DNA of 64,000 nt, from positions 124,001 through 188,000 of the forward strand of contig JARHVB010000011.1 of the NCBI GenBank assembly GCA_029222685.1. The letters run 5' to 3'. A program made the translations under genes and the position numbers. The notes beneath the pieces are model-generated. The model was not told the origin of the DNA and searched no databases. It saw nothing but the letters and a program-made list of their open reading frames with translations. This document shows, piece by piece, positions 18,375 to 26,262 of this stretch. Each line of letters opens with the position of its first letter. Positions within the stretch are counted from its first letter, which is position 1. The DNA comes from Terripilifer ovatus. GTDB taxonomy: Bacteria; Pseudomonadota; Alphaproteobacteria; Rhizobiales; Beijerinckiaceae.

Positions 18375-18392
18375 GACAAAGTTCCTGTTGTC
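18375..18392. promoter_or_regulatory. Candidate operator (GACAA-N8-TTGTC) upstream of the S24 regulator
   Basis: An inverted pair GACAA...TTGTC separated by 8 bp lies 45 bp before the regulator's start, in the 162-bp spacer it shares with the divergent DUF952 gene. CI/LexA-type repressors bind such dyads and usually control themselves. This is a positional inference from one site only. Confidence 0.3.
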
Positions 18393-18492
18393 AGCATATA
18401 TGCCTGTTTTAGGGCGGTCTCAAGGGTTTTACGGGATATTTGCGCCGCTCGCCGCGCCGTTTTAGGGTCCGGCGCGAGATTTGGAGCCTGAT

Positions 18493-18837
18493 TTGAAGCT
18501 TATCTATAAAATAGCGACCCTCGACCAATGGCAGGCCGCCTCTGCCGGCGGCCGATTCGAGGGCGCGCCGATCGACCTTACCGACGGCTTCATCCATTTT
18601 TCCACGGATGCCCAGACCCGGGAAACGGCGGCCAAGCATTTCGCCGGACAGACCGGCCTCATCCTGGCCGCGCTCGACGCCGATGCCCTTGGCAGCGCGT
18701 TGAAATGGGAGCCGTCGCGTGGCGGCCAGTTGTTTCCCCATCTGTACCGGCCTTTCGAGATGGCCGAGGTGATCTGGGCGAAGCCGCTGCCGGTCGATCC
18801 CGCCGGTGCGCACGATTTCACCGGCCTTCTGCCATGA
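18493..18837 (+). CDS. DUF952-family protein
   Basis: About 114 residues, beginning LIYKIATLDQWQAA and containing the family core DLTDGFIHFSTDAQTRETAAKHF, LKWEPSRGGQLFPHLYRPF and AEVIWAKPLP. TTG 18493 is the likely start because GGAG is 7 bases upstream; TTG 18481 is an alternative adding four residues. The fold is thought to resemble ADP-ribosyltransferase-like or glutathione-related small enzymes, but no activity is established. Its TGA overlaps the pyrD ATG (ATGA), as is common for this pair, so the two are co-translated. Confidence 0.85.
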   Translation: MKLIYKIATLDQWQAASAGGRFEGAPIDLTDGFIHFSTDAQTRETAAKHFAGQTGLILAALDADALGSALKWEPSRGGQLFPHLYRPFEMAEVIWAKPLPVDPAGAHDFTGLLP

Positions 18838-19928
18838 TGAGACTTTTGTGGCCGCTGGCCCGCCCGGTGCTGTTCCGCCTCGATCCGGAATATGCTCATG
18901 GCCTCACCATCAAGGCGCTGCGCCATCTGCCTCTGCCCGCTGCGGCGGCTGACGATGCCAGGCTGCGCGTGCGCGCCTTCGGGCTCGATTTTCCCAATCC
19001 CGTCGGCATGGCGGCGGGCTTCGACAAGGGCGGCGATGTCGCCGATGCGGTGCTGAGAGTCGCCGGCTGCGGCTTCACCGAGGCGGGAACCGTCACGCCA
19101 AAGCCGCAGCCGGGCAATCCCCAGCCGCGGCTCTTCCGGCTCACCGAGGATGAGGGCGTCATCAACCGCTTCGGCTTCAACAGCGAGGGGCACGCGGCGA
19201 TGCATCGAAGGCTCGCGGCGCGGACCGGCCGCAAAGGCATCGTCGGCGTCAATATCGGCGCCAACAAGGAAGCCTCCGATCGCACCCAGGATTATGTCGC
19301 CGGCATTGAGGCCTTTGCCGATGTCGCGAGCTATTTCACCGTCAACGTTTCATCGCCGAACACGCCCGGCCTGCGCGACCTGCAGCAGGCGTCCGTGCTC
19401 GACGAACTGCTGGCGCGCGTGCTCGATGGCCGCGACCGCATGACGGCGAAGCACGGCCGCAAGCCGATCCTGCTGAAGATCGCGCCCGATCTCACCGAAG
19501 GCGATCTCGACGACATCGTCCGCGTCGCGCGCGCGCGCGGTATTGACGGCATGATCGTCGGCAATACCACGATCACGCGTCCGCCCTCGTTGAAGAGCGC
19601 CCAGGCGAACGAACCGGGCGGCCTGTCCGGCCGGCCGCTGTTCGAGCTTTCGACCCGCGTTCTGGCGCAGGTGTTCCTGCGCGCCGAGAATGCCTTCCCG
19701 ATCGTCGGTTCCGGCGGCATCTCGAGTGTCGCGACGGCCTTCGCCAAGATCGAGGCCGGCGCGACTCTGCTGCAGCTCTATTCCCTGCTCGTCTATGCCG
19801 GCCTGCCGCTGATCGACGACATCAAGCGCGGCCTCGTCGACAGGCTGGTGGCGGAACGGGTCGATACCTTGACGCCCATCGTCGGCCGCAAGGCGCAGGA
19901 CTGGGCGCGGGGGGAGCCGCAAAACTGA
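18834..19928 (+). CDS. pyrD: Dihydroorotate dehydrogenase (quinone), class 2
   Basis: A 364-residue membrane-associated class 2 enzyme of pyrimidine synthesis, oxidising dihydroorotate with ubiquinone. Landmarks are the amphipathic N-terminus, NPVGMAAGFDKGGDVADAVL (FMN site), INRFGFNSEGHAAM, FTVNVSSPNTPGLRDLQQ with the catalytic Ser, LLKIAPDLTEGDLDD, and IVGSGGISS with ATLLQLYSLLVYAGLPL. ATG 18834 overlaps the DUF952 stop codon. It fits with pyrF at 60568 as a second de novo pyrimidine gene in the window, though they are 40 kb apart. Confidence 0.96.
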   Translation: MMRLLWPLARPVLFRLDPEYAHGLTIKALRHLPLPAAAADDARLRVRAFGLDFPNPVGMAAGFDKGGDVADAVLRVAGCGFTEAGTVTPKPQPGNPQPRLFRLTEDEGVINRFGFNSEGHAAMHRRLAARTGRKGIVGVNIGANKEASDRTQDYVAGIEAFADVASYFTVNVSSPNTPGLRDLQQASVLDELLARVLDGRDRMTAKHGRKPILLKIAPDLTEGDLDDIVRVARARGIDGMIVGNTTITRPPSLKSAQANEPGGLSGRPLFELSTRVLAQVFLRAENAFPIVGSGGISSVATAFAKIEAGATLLQLYSLLVYAGLPLIDDIKRGLVDRLVAERVDTLTPIVGRKAQDWARGEPQN

Positions 19929-19932
19929 GGTT

Positions 19933-20049
19933 GTCATTCCCGATGCGCCGCAAGCGCGAGCGGGAATCAAGGAGTTAAGAGTCGCAATATTGGCCCGTTA
20001 TGTTACCTCTGGATTCCCGCTCTGCGCTTCGCTTGACGGGAATGACACC
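19933..20049. repeat. Dispersed GTCATTCCCG palindromic repeat, copy 2
   Basis: A 117-bp copy with the terminal GTCATTCCCG/CGGGAATGAC pair and the CTGGATTCCCGCTCTGCGCT core. It fills the convergent gap between pyrD and the methyltransferase gene, starting 4 bp after the pyrD stop. Its location could let it act as a bidirectional terminator-like hairpin. Confidence 0.9.
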
Positions 20050-20071
20050 AAGGCTGAAGTGAACAATAGAT

Positions 20072-20911
20072 TCAACTGGGCCGCGCGAACAGGTCTACGT
20101 GCCCAATGCGGCAAGTATCGGCATTGCGGCGCGCCGCCAACCATTCCGCCGCAGTGCTTTCGTTGACCTGGCCGGACTCCACGGCGGCTTGCGCCGTGCC
20201 TGCCGCAAGCTCCGCGATGAGACTCGCATCGGCACGGTCCATCTGCCAGGGGCTTTCACCGGCGATGACCGTATAGCCCCTCGCTTCGAGTGCATTGCGC
20301 AAAGCAGAAATCGCATCGGGACCGGCAGCGGGGCCGAAGCCTTTGTCGCTGTGCTGGTGCGCGTGGAACGCCGCGAGCACGGCGGCATCCTTCCCATGCG
20401 CCGGCGTCCACGCTTCTTCACCGTTGTAGGTGAGCACGGTATAAAGCGGCAAGTGCCGCTGTGCGAGAGCGGCGCAGAAGTCCGCAATCCATGCGGGCGA
20501 CACGAGATCGAAGAACGCTGCCGCGGTGACAAGACCGGCAGGTTTGTCGAGCACGCGCGCATAATCCTGCATGAGATCGGCCTGCTCGAACGACACGTTG
20601 ATCTCTTTCTCCGCTGCCCGCACAGTGAGGCTATCCGCCGCGCTTTCGCAGTCATCGGCCCATTCGGAGATCGCCCTGCGCGCATGGTCGAGAAGCGCCA
20701 GGTCCCAATCCACCAGACGCCAGCGCTGTGCAGGCGCCAGATAGGGCGCAAGCCCGCGCAGGTTCGAGCCCGAACCGCAGCCGAGATCGACAATGTCGAT
20801 GCATTGCCGCGGCCCGATCCATTCGCGCACGGCGTCGCGCACGGTTGTACTGACCGAGCGATGATCCACCGGCTCGCGCAAGGCCAGCCACTCGGCCGAA
20901 AAGCCGCTCAT
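20072..20911 (-). CDS. Class I SAM-dependent methyltransferase
   Basis: A 279-residue Rossmann methyltransferase. The SAM motif I is IVDLGCGSGSNLRGLAPYL (about residues 40-58), followed by WRLVDWDLALLDHARRA as motif II. ATG 20911 overlaps the stop of the glycosyltransferase gene (ATGA), so it is preferred over the longer frame reaching 20998. It is the last gene of a four-gene overlapping operon with a pterin-synthase homologue and a glycosyltransferase, so it probably methylates the same small-molecule product. The acceptor is unknown; a role in modifying a pterin- or sugar-bearing metabolite is inference. Confidence 0.85.
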   Translation of the reverse strand: MSGFSAEWLALREPVDHRSVSTTVRDAVREWIGPRQCIDIVDLGCGSGSNLRGLAPYLAPAQRWRLVDWDLALLDHARRAISEWADDCESAADSLTVRAAEKEINVSFEQADLMQDYARVLDKPAGLVTAAAFFDLVSPAWIADFCAALAQRHLPLYTVLTYNGEEAWTPAHGKDAAVLAAFHAHQHSDKGFGPAAGPDAISALRNALEARGYTVIAGESPWQMDRADASLIAELAAGTAQAAVESGQVNESTAAEWLAARRNADTCRIGHVDLFARPS

Positions 20912-21960
20912 CGACTTGTCCTCGCCACGTCTTGCAAAACCGCGGCGATGGTTGCGGCCGTATCGTTCCAGCGTGGCAGGCTTTGCCCTGCGCGCCACGC
21001 GGCTTCTGCAAGGGTGCTGCGCGTGTTGCGATCGGTCACGACCTGCCGCAACGCCTTCGCCAGCACATCGGCGTCGCCGGGCGGCACCTTGATGGCGGCT
21101 TCATCGGGGACGGTGCTGACCATGGCGCCGCCCGTCGTGGTGACGATCGGCAGGCCGTGCGCCAGGGCTTCCGCAAGCGCCATGCCATAGCCCTCGTAGT
21201 GCGATGACATGACGAAAACGTCGGCCGTGCCATAGGCGTTCTCAAGAACGTCGCTGGAGATTTCACCGGCCAGCGTGATGCGGTCTTTCAATCCGCAAGC
21301 CTCGATCTGCGCCAGCATCGCCCGCGCCGTCTCGGGCGACCGCTCGAGCGATCCGGCGATGACGAGCCGCCAGTCGCAATCGGCGATCTGCGCACAGGCG
21401 TCGATCAGAACATCATATCCCTTGCGCGGGATGACGGTGCCGATGGCCAGCAGCACCGGCGCGCCGCCGGAGCCTTTGGCGCGCGGGGCCGGATCGACGC
21501 CGGGCTCCGCGACGGTGATCCTGCCGGCGGGCAGGTCGAAAAGATCGATCAGGGTGTCGCGCGTTGTTCCGCTTGTCACGATCACATGGTCGGCGAGCGC
21601 CAAGGTCTGCCGCTCGTTGGCGAGGAAGGCTTCGCTGTGCTGCTGTGTCAGCCCTGCTTCCAGGCCAAGCGGATGATGGCACAGCGCGACGACGCCGGGG
21701 CCAAGCGTGCCTGCAACGTCCGGCGGCAGCGCTCCCCAGGCGAGGCCGTCGACCAGCATGATGGCGTCGGGATGAATGCGCGCCAGCGCTGTCTGCGTCT
21801 GCGCCAGATCGTCCGTATCGGGAAACGGAAATCCACCCGGCAGCCGGCACAGCGATATGTCGACCCCGTGCGAGGGCAACAGGTCTAGCACGCGCCGGTC
21901 GTAGATATAGCCGCCGGTCAGCGTCTCGATATCGCCGGGGATGACGAAGGCCGCCTTCAA
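20908..21960 (-). CDS. GT4-family glycosyltransferase
   Basis: A 350-residue GT-B glycosyltransferase starting with TTG (MKAAFVIPGDIETLTGGYIYD). The C-terminal donor domain has AIGTVIPRKGYDVLIDA, RLVIAGSLERSPE and the EX7E motif in SSHYEGYGMALAEALAHGLPIV. The family uses nucleotide-sugar donors with retention. It overlaps the pterin-synthase homologue upstream (TTGA) and the methyltransferase downstream (ATGA). There is no signal peptide and no lipid-linked sugar gene next to it on this strand, so the acceptor may be a soluble small molecule made by the operon. Confidence 0.88.
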   Translation of the reverse strand: MKAAFVIPGDIETLTGGYIYDRRVLDLLPSHGVDISLCRLPGGFPFPDTDDLAQTQTALARIHPDAIMLVDGLAWGALPPDVAGTLGPGVVALCHHPLGLEAGLTQQHSEAFLANERQTLALADHVIVTSGTTRDTLIDLFDLPAGRITVAEPGVDPAPRAKGSGGAPVLLAIGTVIPRKGYDVLIDACAQIADCDWRLVIAGSLERSPETARAMLAQIEACGLKDRITLAGEISSDVLENAYGTADVFVMSSHYEGYGMALAEALAHGLPIVTTTGGAMVSTVPDEAAIKVPPGDADVLAKALRQVVTDRNTRSTLAEAAWRAGQSLPRWNDTAATIAAVLQDVARTSR

Positions 21961-22367
21961 ACCGGCCCCTCAAACCAGGCGCGCGCCACATGCGATTCAT
22001 GCAGCTGGACGCGGATGCGCGTAATGCCTTCGCTGCCGGGACCGAGCCTGCCGCTGCGCGCCGCATCCGCCATGGCGTCGAAGATATACTTCGACAGATA
22101 TTCCGTCGTCGTCTGCTTGCCCTTGAATTGCGGCAGGTCATCGAGATTGTTGTAGTTGAGCGGGCCGAGCGTCGCCTTGAGCGCATCATGGGCGCGGCCG
22201 ATATCGACCACCACCGCGTCCGACGTCAGCTCTTCGCGAAAGAACGCCACATCGACAACGAAAGTCGCGCCATGCAGCTTCTGCGCCGGACCGAACAGCT
22301 CTCCCTTGAACGAATGCGCAATCATGATGTGGTCGCGCACTTCTACGGCGTACATGGCGGTCTCCAT
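21957..22367 (-). CDS. 6-pyruvoyl-tetrahydropterin synthase/QueD-family homologue with altered active site
   Basis: A 136-residue T-fold protein of the PTPS/QueD family. Family features kept are His18 (IMIAHSFKG), His32 in LHG, the VVVDIGRAHDAL segment, TTTEYLSKYIF and Glu124 (QLHESHVARAWFE). Several catalytic features are missing: the Cys four residues before the HGH motif is Ala28, the second His of HGH is Ala34, and the LDH catalytic His segment reads LNYNNLDD. A canonical three-His zinc site is therefore not obvious. No queC, queE or queF is near, so queuosine synthesis is unlikely. It overlaps both neighbours and probably has a divergent reaction or a binding role. Confidence 0.85.
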   Translation of the reverse strand: METAMYAVEVRDHIMIAHSFKGELFGPAQKLHGATFVVDVAFFREELTSDAVVVDIGRAHDALKATLGPLNYNNLDDLPQFKGKQTTTEYLSKYIFDAMADAARSGRLGPGSEGITRIRVQLHESHVARAWFEGPV

Positions 22368-23377
22368 TAATATTTGACGACGGCGGCGAGGCCGGCCGCG
22401 CCCTTGCCGAGAAACGCCGGCAATTGCTGGGGCAGGTCGTCGAAAAAAAACTCGTGGGTGATCAAGGCATCGAGACGCTCGTCGCCAAGCAGATCGAGCG
22501 CCTTGCGCATGCGCCGTCCATAATCCCAGCGTGGCCGCCGCGATGGCGAAACCTGGCCGACTTGCGACGAGACGAGCTGCAGCCGCCGGCTGTGAAACGC
22601 ACCGCCGAGCGGCACGGCAATCTCACCTTCGCCGTACCAGCTCATTTCGACGATGCGCGCTTCAAGCCCGCCAAGGCCGACGGCCGTTGCAAGCCCCGCC
22701 GCCGAGGCGCTGGCGTGAAACACCACATCGGCGTCGGCGATGGCGGCGTCAGGTGCCTGCGCAAAGCGCGCACCGAAGGAACGCGCGATCTCTCCCCGTG
22801 ATCCGTCGATGTCGATAACGCACACATCCGCGCCGGGAAGACGCGCACAGAGATAGGCGACGAGAAGGCCGACGAGACCGGCTCCGACAATGGTGATCCG
22901 GTCGCCGGGGCCGGCGCCCGCATCCCACACCGCATTGAGCGCCGTTTCCATATTGGCGGCAATCGCGGCCCGGCGCGGATCGAGTCCGTTGGGCAAGGGT
23001 GTCAGCAGCGAAAGCGGCGCTGCAAAACGCGTTTGATGCGGGTGCAGCGCATAGACGAGACGGCCTTTCATTTCCGCCGGGCCGGCCTCGACCTTGCCTA
23101 CGGCGCAATAGCCGTACTTCACTGGAAACGGAAAATCGCCCTCCTGCATCGGCGCGCGCATCCGCGCTGCCTCTAACGCAGGCACGCGGCCTTCCATCAC
23201 CAGGCGTTCGGTGCCGCGGCTGATCGCACTCCAAAGGGTACGGACTTGAGCGTAGCCATCAGCGGGCGATAGCCAGGCAGGGCGGATCTCGGCGCGCCCA
23301 GGCGCCGTATACCAGAGGGAAAGCGCCTCCACCCCGTGCGCCGCCTTGCCGCGCTCCATTTTGGTATCGACCGCCAT
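22367..23377 (-). CDS. Zinc-less MDR-superfamily dehydrogenase
   Basis: A 336-residue medium-chain dehydrogenase of the type often labelled zinc-binding alcohol dehydrogenase. The usual catalytic Cys region is SAISRGTERLVMEG and the usual GHE region is VKYGYCAVGKV, so the classical zinc ligands are absent, as in BchC-like members. The NAD(P) site is ITIVGAGLVGLLVAYLCARL (about residues 170-189) followed by VCVIDIDGSRGEIA. ATG 23377 is used; the frame stays open far upstream over the opposite glucosyltransferase gene without coding meaning. First gene of the pterin-homologue operon, its stop overlaps the next start as TAATG. Confidence 0.85.
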   Translation of the reverse strand: MAVDTKMERGKAAHGVEALSLWYTAPGRAEIRPAWLSPADGYAQVRTLWSAISRGTERLVMEGRVPALEAARMRAPMQEGDFPFPVKYGYCAVGKVEAGPAEMKGRLVYALHPHQTRFAAPLSLLTPLPNGLDPRRAAIAANMETALNAVWDAGAGPGDRITIVGAGLVGLLVAYLCARLPGADVCVIDIDGSRGEIARSFGARFAQAPDAAIADADVVFHASASAAGLATAVGLGGLEARIVEMSWYGEGEIAVPLGGAFHSRRLQLVSSQVGQVSPSRRPRWDYGRRMRKALDLLGDERLDALITHEFFFDDLPQQLPAFLGKGAAGLAAVVKY

Positions 23378-23452
23378 CCGGGCTCCTAATATGGTCCTCT
23401 CGCAACTAGAGCAAAGCGGGCCGGATTTCCACCGCCAGAGGGTTGAATTTAG

Positions 23453-25282
23453 ATGGAAGTTTCGGAGTCTGGCGGTTCGCGGCCTGATTTGACGCCAGCT
23501 GGCATTCAGCCCCGTGCCATGCTTGCCCGGCGGCGGGCAATCGTCCTTGCGCTGAATCTCGTCACCTATGGCGGGCTCCTCCTCTGGCTGGCGCAAATTC
23601 TCGGCGCCAGCGGCTGGAGCCCGGTCGACGTCCTGATCTTTCTCTGCTTCGCCGTCGCGGCACCTTGGAGCGTGCTGGGCGTCTGGAATGCGCTGATCGG
23701 CGTCTGGCTCCTGCACACCTTGCGCGATCCAATGACTGAGGTGGCGCCCTTCGCCAAGGCCGGAGATGTGATCACGCCGGTCGCCGGCAAGACCGCCATC
23801 CTGATGACGATCCGTAACGAGGATCCCTCTCGCGCCTTCGCCCGGCTGACCGCGATCAAGGAGAGCATCGACGCCACCGGCTTTGGCGGAAGCTTCGCTT
23901 ATTTCGTGCTGAGCGATACGGACGATGAGGGCGTCGCCGCAGCTGAGCGCGCGGCCTTCGCCCATTGGCAATCGGTATGTGCCGATGATGCCGCGCGCCT
24001 GTTCTACCGCCGGCGCGAAACCAACGAAGGCTTCAAGGCCGGCAATCTGCGCGACTTCTGCGCGCGCTGGGGCGACGATTTCGAATTCATGATCCCGCTC
24101 GATGCGGATTCGCTGATGGCGGGCGAGACGATCCTGCGGCTGGTGCGCATCGGTGAGGCCTATCCCAGGCTCGGCATTCTGCAGAGCCTTGTGGTCGGCG
24201 CGCCGACCACGTCGGCCTTCGCGCGCATTTTCCAGTTCGGCATGCGTCATGGCATGCGCCCTTATACGATCGGCAGCGCCTGGTGGGCCGGCGATTGCGG
24301 CCCCTTCTGGGGGCACAATGCGCTGGTGCGCATCGCACCGTTCCGCAGCCATTGCGACTTGCCGCTGCTGCCCGGCGCGCCGCCCTTCGGCGGGCCGATC
24401 CTGTCGCACGATCAGGTCGAGGCGGTGCTGATGCGCCGCGCCGGCTTCGAGGTGCGCGCGCTGCCCGAAGAAAGCGGCAGTTGGGAAGACAACCCGCCGA
24501 CGGTGTTGGAGTTCACCCGCCGCGATCTGCGCTGGTGCCAGGGCAATATGCAATATTTTCACCTGCTCGGCCTGAACGGCCTGCAGCCGATGAGCCGCTT
24601 TCAACTGCTCTGGGCGATCATGATGTTCATCGGCATCCCCGCCTGGACGGCGATCATCGCGCTCGCCGCGATCAAGCCGCTCGACGGCGAGAGGACGGCC
24701 TTGTTTCCGGCCGGTTCCGCACTCGGATTCTATCTGGTATTTCTGCTGATGTATCTTGCCCCCAAGCTGGCCGGCTTCGTCGACATCGCGCTGACGCACA
24801 ATGGTCTGCGCCGCTACGGCGGCGGTGTCCGCTTCACCGCCGGAGCGCTGGTCGAAATCCTGTTTTCGTTTCTGCTCGGCGCGGCGACCACTTTCCGCAC
24901 CGGCCTGTTCATGATCGGCCTCGTCTTCGGCCGCACGGTGGTGTGGAGCGGGCAGGCGCGCGATGCCCATGCCTTGTCATGGACAACCGCGACGCGTGGC
25001 CTCTGGCCACAGACCGCCTTCGGCATTGTCATTCTCTCCATCGCAGGACTGCTCGCGCCTGCCATCATCGTGCCATCACTCCCGCTGACATTGGGGTACA
25101 TTGTCGCTATTCCCTTCGCCGTGGTGAGTTCGTCGCCACGTTTGGGAGTCTGGCTTGAGCGCGCGGGTCTTTGCGCTATTCCAGAAGAGATTTCTCCGCC
25201 GCTGATTCTTTCGCGGCTCGACGCGCCGCACGCGACCGAGCCGTCCGCCGCAACCCTGCTTACGCCAAACGAGGCCGTATGA
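23453..25282 (+). CDS. Glucans biosynthesis glucosyltransferase, OpgH/MdoH-like
   Basis: A 609-residue GT2 membrane enzyme that would polymerise UDP-glucose into periplasmic glucans. About two helices precede the cytosolic domain, where MIPLDADSLMAGETILRLVR carries the DxD, GDCGPFWGHNALVRI follows, and LRWCQGNMQYFHLL is the Q-x-x-R-W-like acceptor/product motif. Several helices follow (about residues 380-570). It is shorter than enterobacterial MdoH (about 850 residues), as in many alphaproteobacteria. No opgG/mdoG is beside it; instead its stop overlaps the next gene (ATGA), an unknown exported protein. It diverges from the pterin-homologue operon across only 75 bp. Confidence 0.88.
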   Translation: MEVSESGGSRPDLTPAGIQPRAMLARRRAIVLALNLVTYGGLLLWLAQILGASGWSPVDVLIFLCFAVAAPWSVLGVWNALIGVWLLHTLRDPMTEVAPFAKAGDVITPVAGKTAILMTIRNEDPSRAFARLTAIKESIDATGFGGSFAYFVLSDTDDEGVAAAERAAFAHWQSVCADDAARLFYRRRETNEGFKAGNLRDFCARWGDDFEFMIPLDADSLMAGETILRLVRIGEAYPRLGILQSLVVGAPTTSAFARIFQFGMRHGMRPYTIGSAWWAGDCGPFWGHNALVRIAPFRSHCDLPLLPGAPPFGGPILSHDQVEAVLMRRAGFEVRALPEESGSWEDNPPTVLEFTRRDLRWCQGNMQYFHLLGLNGLQPMSRFQLLWAIMMFIGIPAWTAIIALAAIKPLDGERTALFPAGSALGFYLVFLLMYLAPKLAGFVDIALTHNGLRRYGGGVRFTAGALVEILFSFLLGAATTFRTGLFMIGLVFGRTVVWSGQARDAHALSWTTATRGLWPQTAFGIVILSIAGLLAPAIIVPSLPLTLGYIVAIPFAVVSSSPRLGVWLERAGLCAIPEEISPPLILSRLDAPHATEPSAATLLTPNEAV

Positions 25283-26262
25283 AATCGTTCCTGTTGTCCG
25301 CTCCGCTTCTCATCGCGCAGGTGTTTACGAGTCTTTGCCTGGCGCAGACGCCGCCCGCGCCCGCAGCCAAAGCGCCGGAGATCGCCGTCGACATGCGCAA
25401 CCTGAGCGAGCCCGTGCTCTGCGCGGAGAAAGACAATGTCCGGATCGACTTCGCCTCCCCCGACGTGCGCTCGTTCCGCATCCAGGCGCAGCATCCGGCC
25501 TATATCGGCACCATCGCCACCGATCGCTGGGCGCCGGACTTCACCAGTTGCGACATGTCGAGCGACAGCGTCTTCACCAGCGAGACGGCAAAGCCGAGGA
25601 AGGTGACGTTCTGGGAGACGCCGGAATATTGGCTCACCGGCTATGTATTCCCTTCGTTCTGGCGTCCCAACACTGTGCCGATCAAGGTTGGCGATGGTAA
25701 CGGGCAAAGTTTTCATCTCATCCAATTGTGGAAGCTGCATCGCGAGCGCGCCGAGGAAGTGCTCGTGCTCTATCCGCCCGATGGCTACTGGCGTGCCAGA
25801 CCCCTGCCGTTTGGCGACATGCGCTGGACCGCTTATGGCTCATCCTTCCTGATCGGCCCCGTCGAGACTCAGCAGCGTCCTATCGTCGCCCTGAAGGACA
25901 TCGCCTTCGATCCGGAAACCATGACGTTCACTTTGAACTTCGTGCGCGGCGGCTCGGCGAAAGTGCATATCGACAAGATCGACCAGGACCATCTCGGCCT
26001 CGACGTGTCGCTTGATCGCGCCATGCCCGACAACCTGCCGTTCGCCTCCCTGCGCTCCATGTACATCACCGAAACCAACTCCGACGTGGCGCGCGTGCAA
26101 TGGCGCGGCAAGGATGCGACCCATTGGGGCGAGAGCACGATCATGGATTTCAAGGGCGCGCAGGCGATGGAACTCTGGGCCGGCCGCACCGTGCCGTCGC
26201 GACATAACCTCTCCGCGCCGGACATGGTCTTCCAGAGCTTCCGTGCAACGATGGGCAAGTGA
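25279..26262 (+). CDS. Exported protein of unknown function in the OpgH operon
   Basis: A 327-residue protein with a Sec signal peptide (hydrophobic residues 4-21, cleavage likely after CLAQ). The mature part is rich in beta-type segments (IRIDFASPDVRSFRIQAQHP, AKVHIDKIDQDHLGLDVSL) and has a conserved-looking WLTGYVFPSFWRPNTVP. It lacks recognisable MdoG/OpgG signatures. Start ATG 25279 overlaps the glucosyltransferase stop, and its own stop overlaps the next start (GTGA), so the three genes are translationally coupled. It may be the periplasmic partner that replaces OpgG in glucan assembly, which is inference from context only. Confidence 0.75.
   Translation: MKSFLLSAPLLIAQVFTSLCLAQTPPAPAAKAPEIAVDMRNLSEPVLCAEKDNVRIDFASPDVRSFRIQAQHPAYIGTIATDRWAPDFTSCDMSSDSVFTSETAKPRKVTFWETPEYWLTGYVFPSFWRPNTVPIKVGDGNGQSFHLIQLWKLHRERAEEVLVLYPPDGYWRARPLPFGDMRWTAYGSSFLIGPVETQQRPIVALKDIAFDPETMTFTLNFVRGGSAKVHIDKIDQDHLGLDVSLDRAMPDNLPFASLRSMYITETNSDVARVQWRGKDATHWGESTIMDFKGAQAMELWAGRTVPSRHNLSAPDMVFQSFRATMGK

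Noticed and set aside
21957..22367. Queuosine biosynthesis gene queD
   Set aside because: Key catalytic residues are absent and no queC, queE or queF gene is nearby; the neighbours are glycosyl- and methyltransferases.
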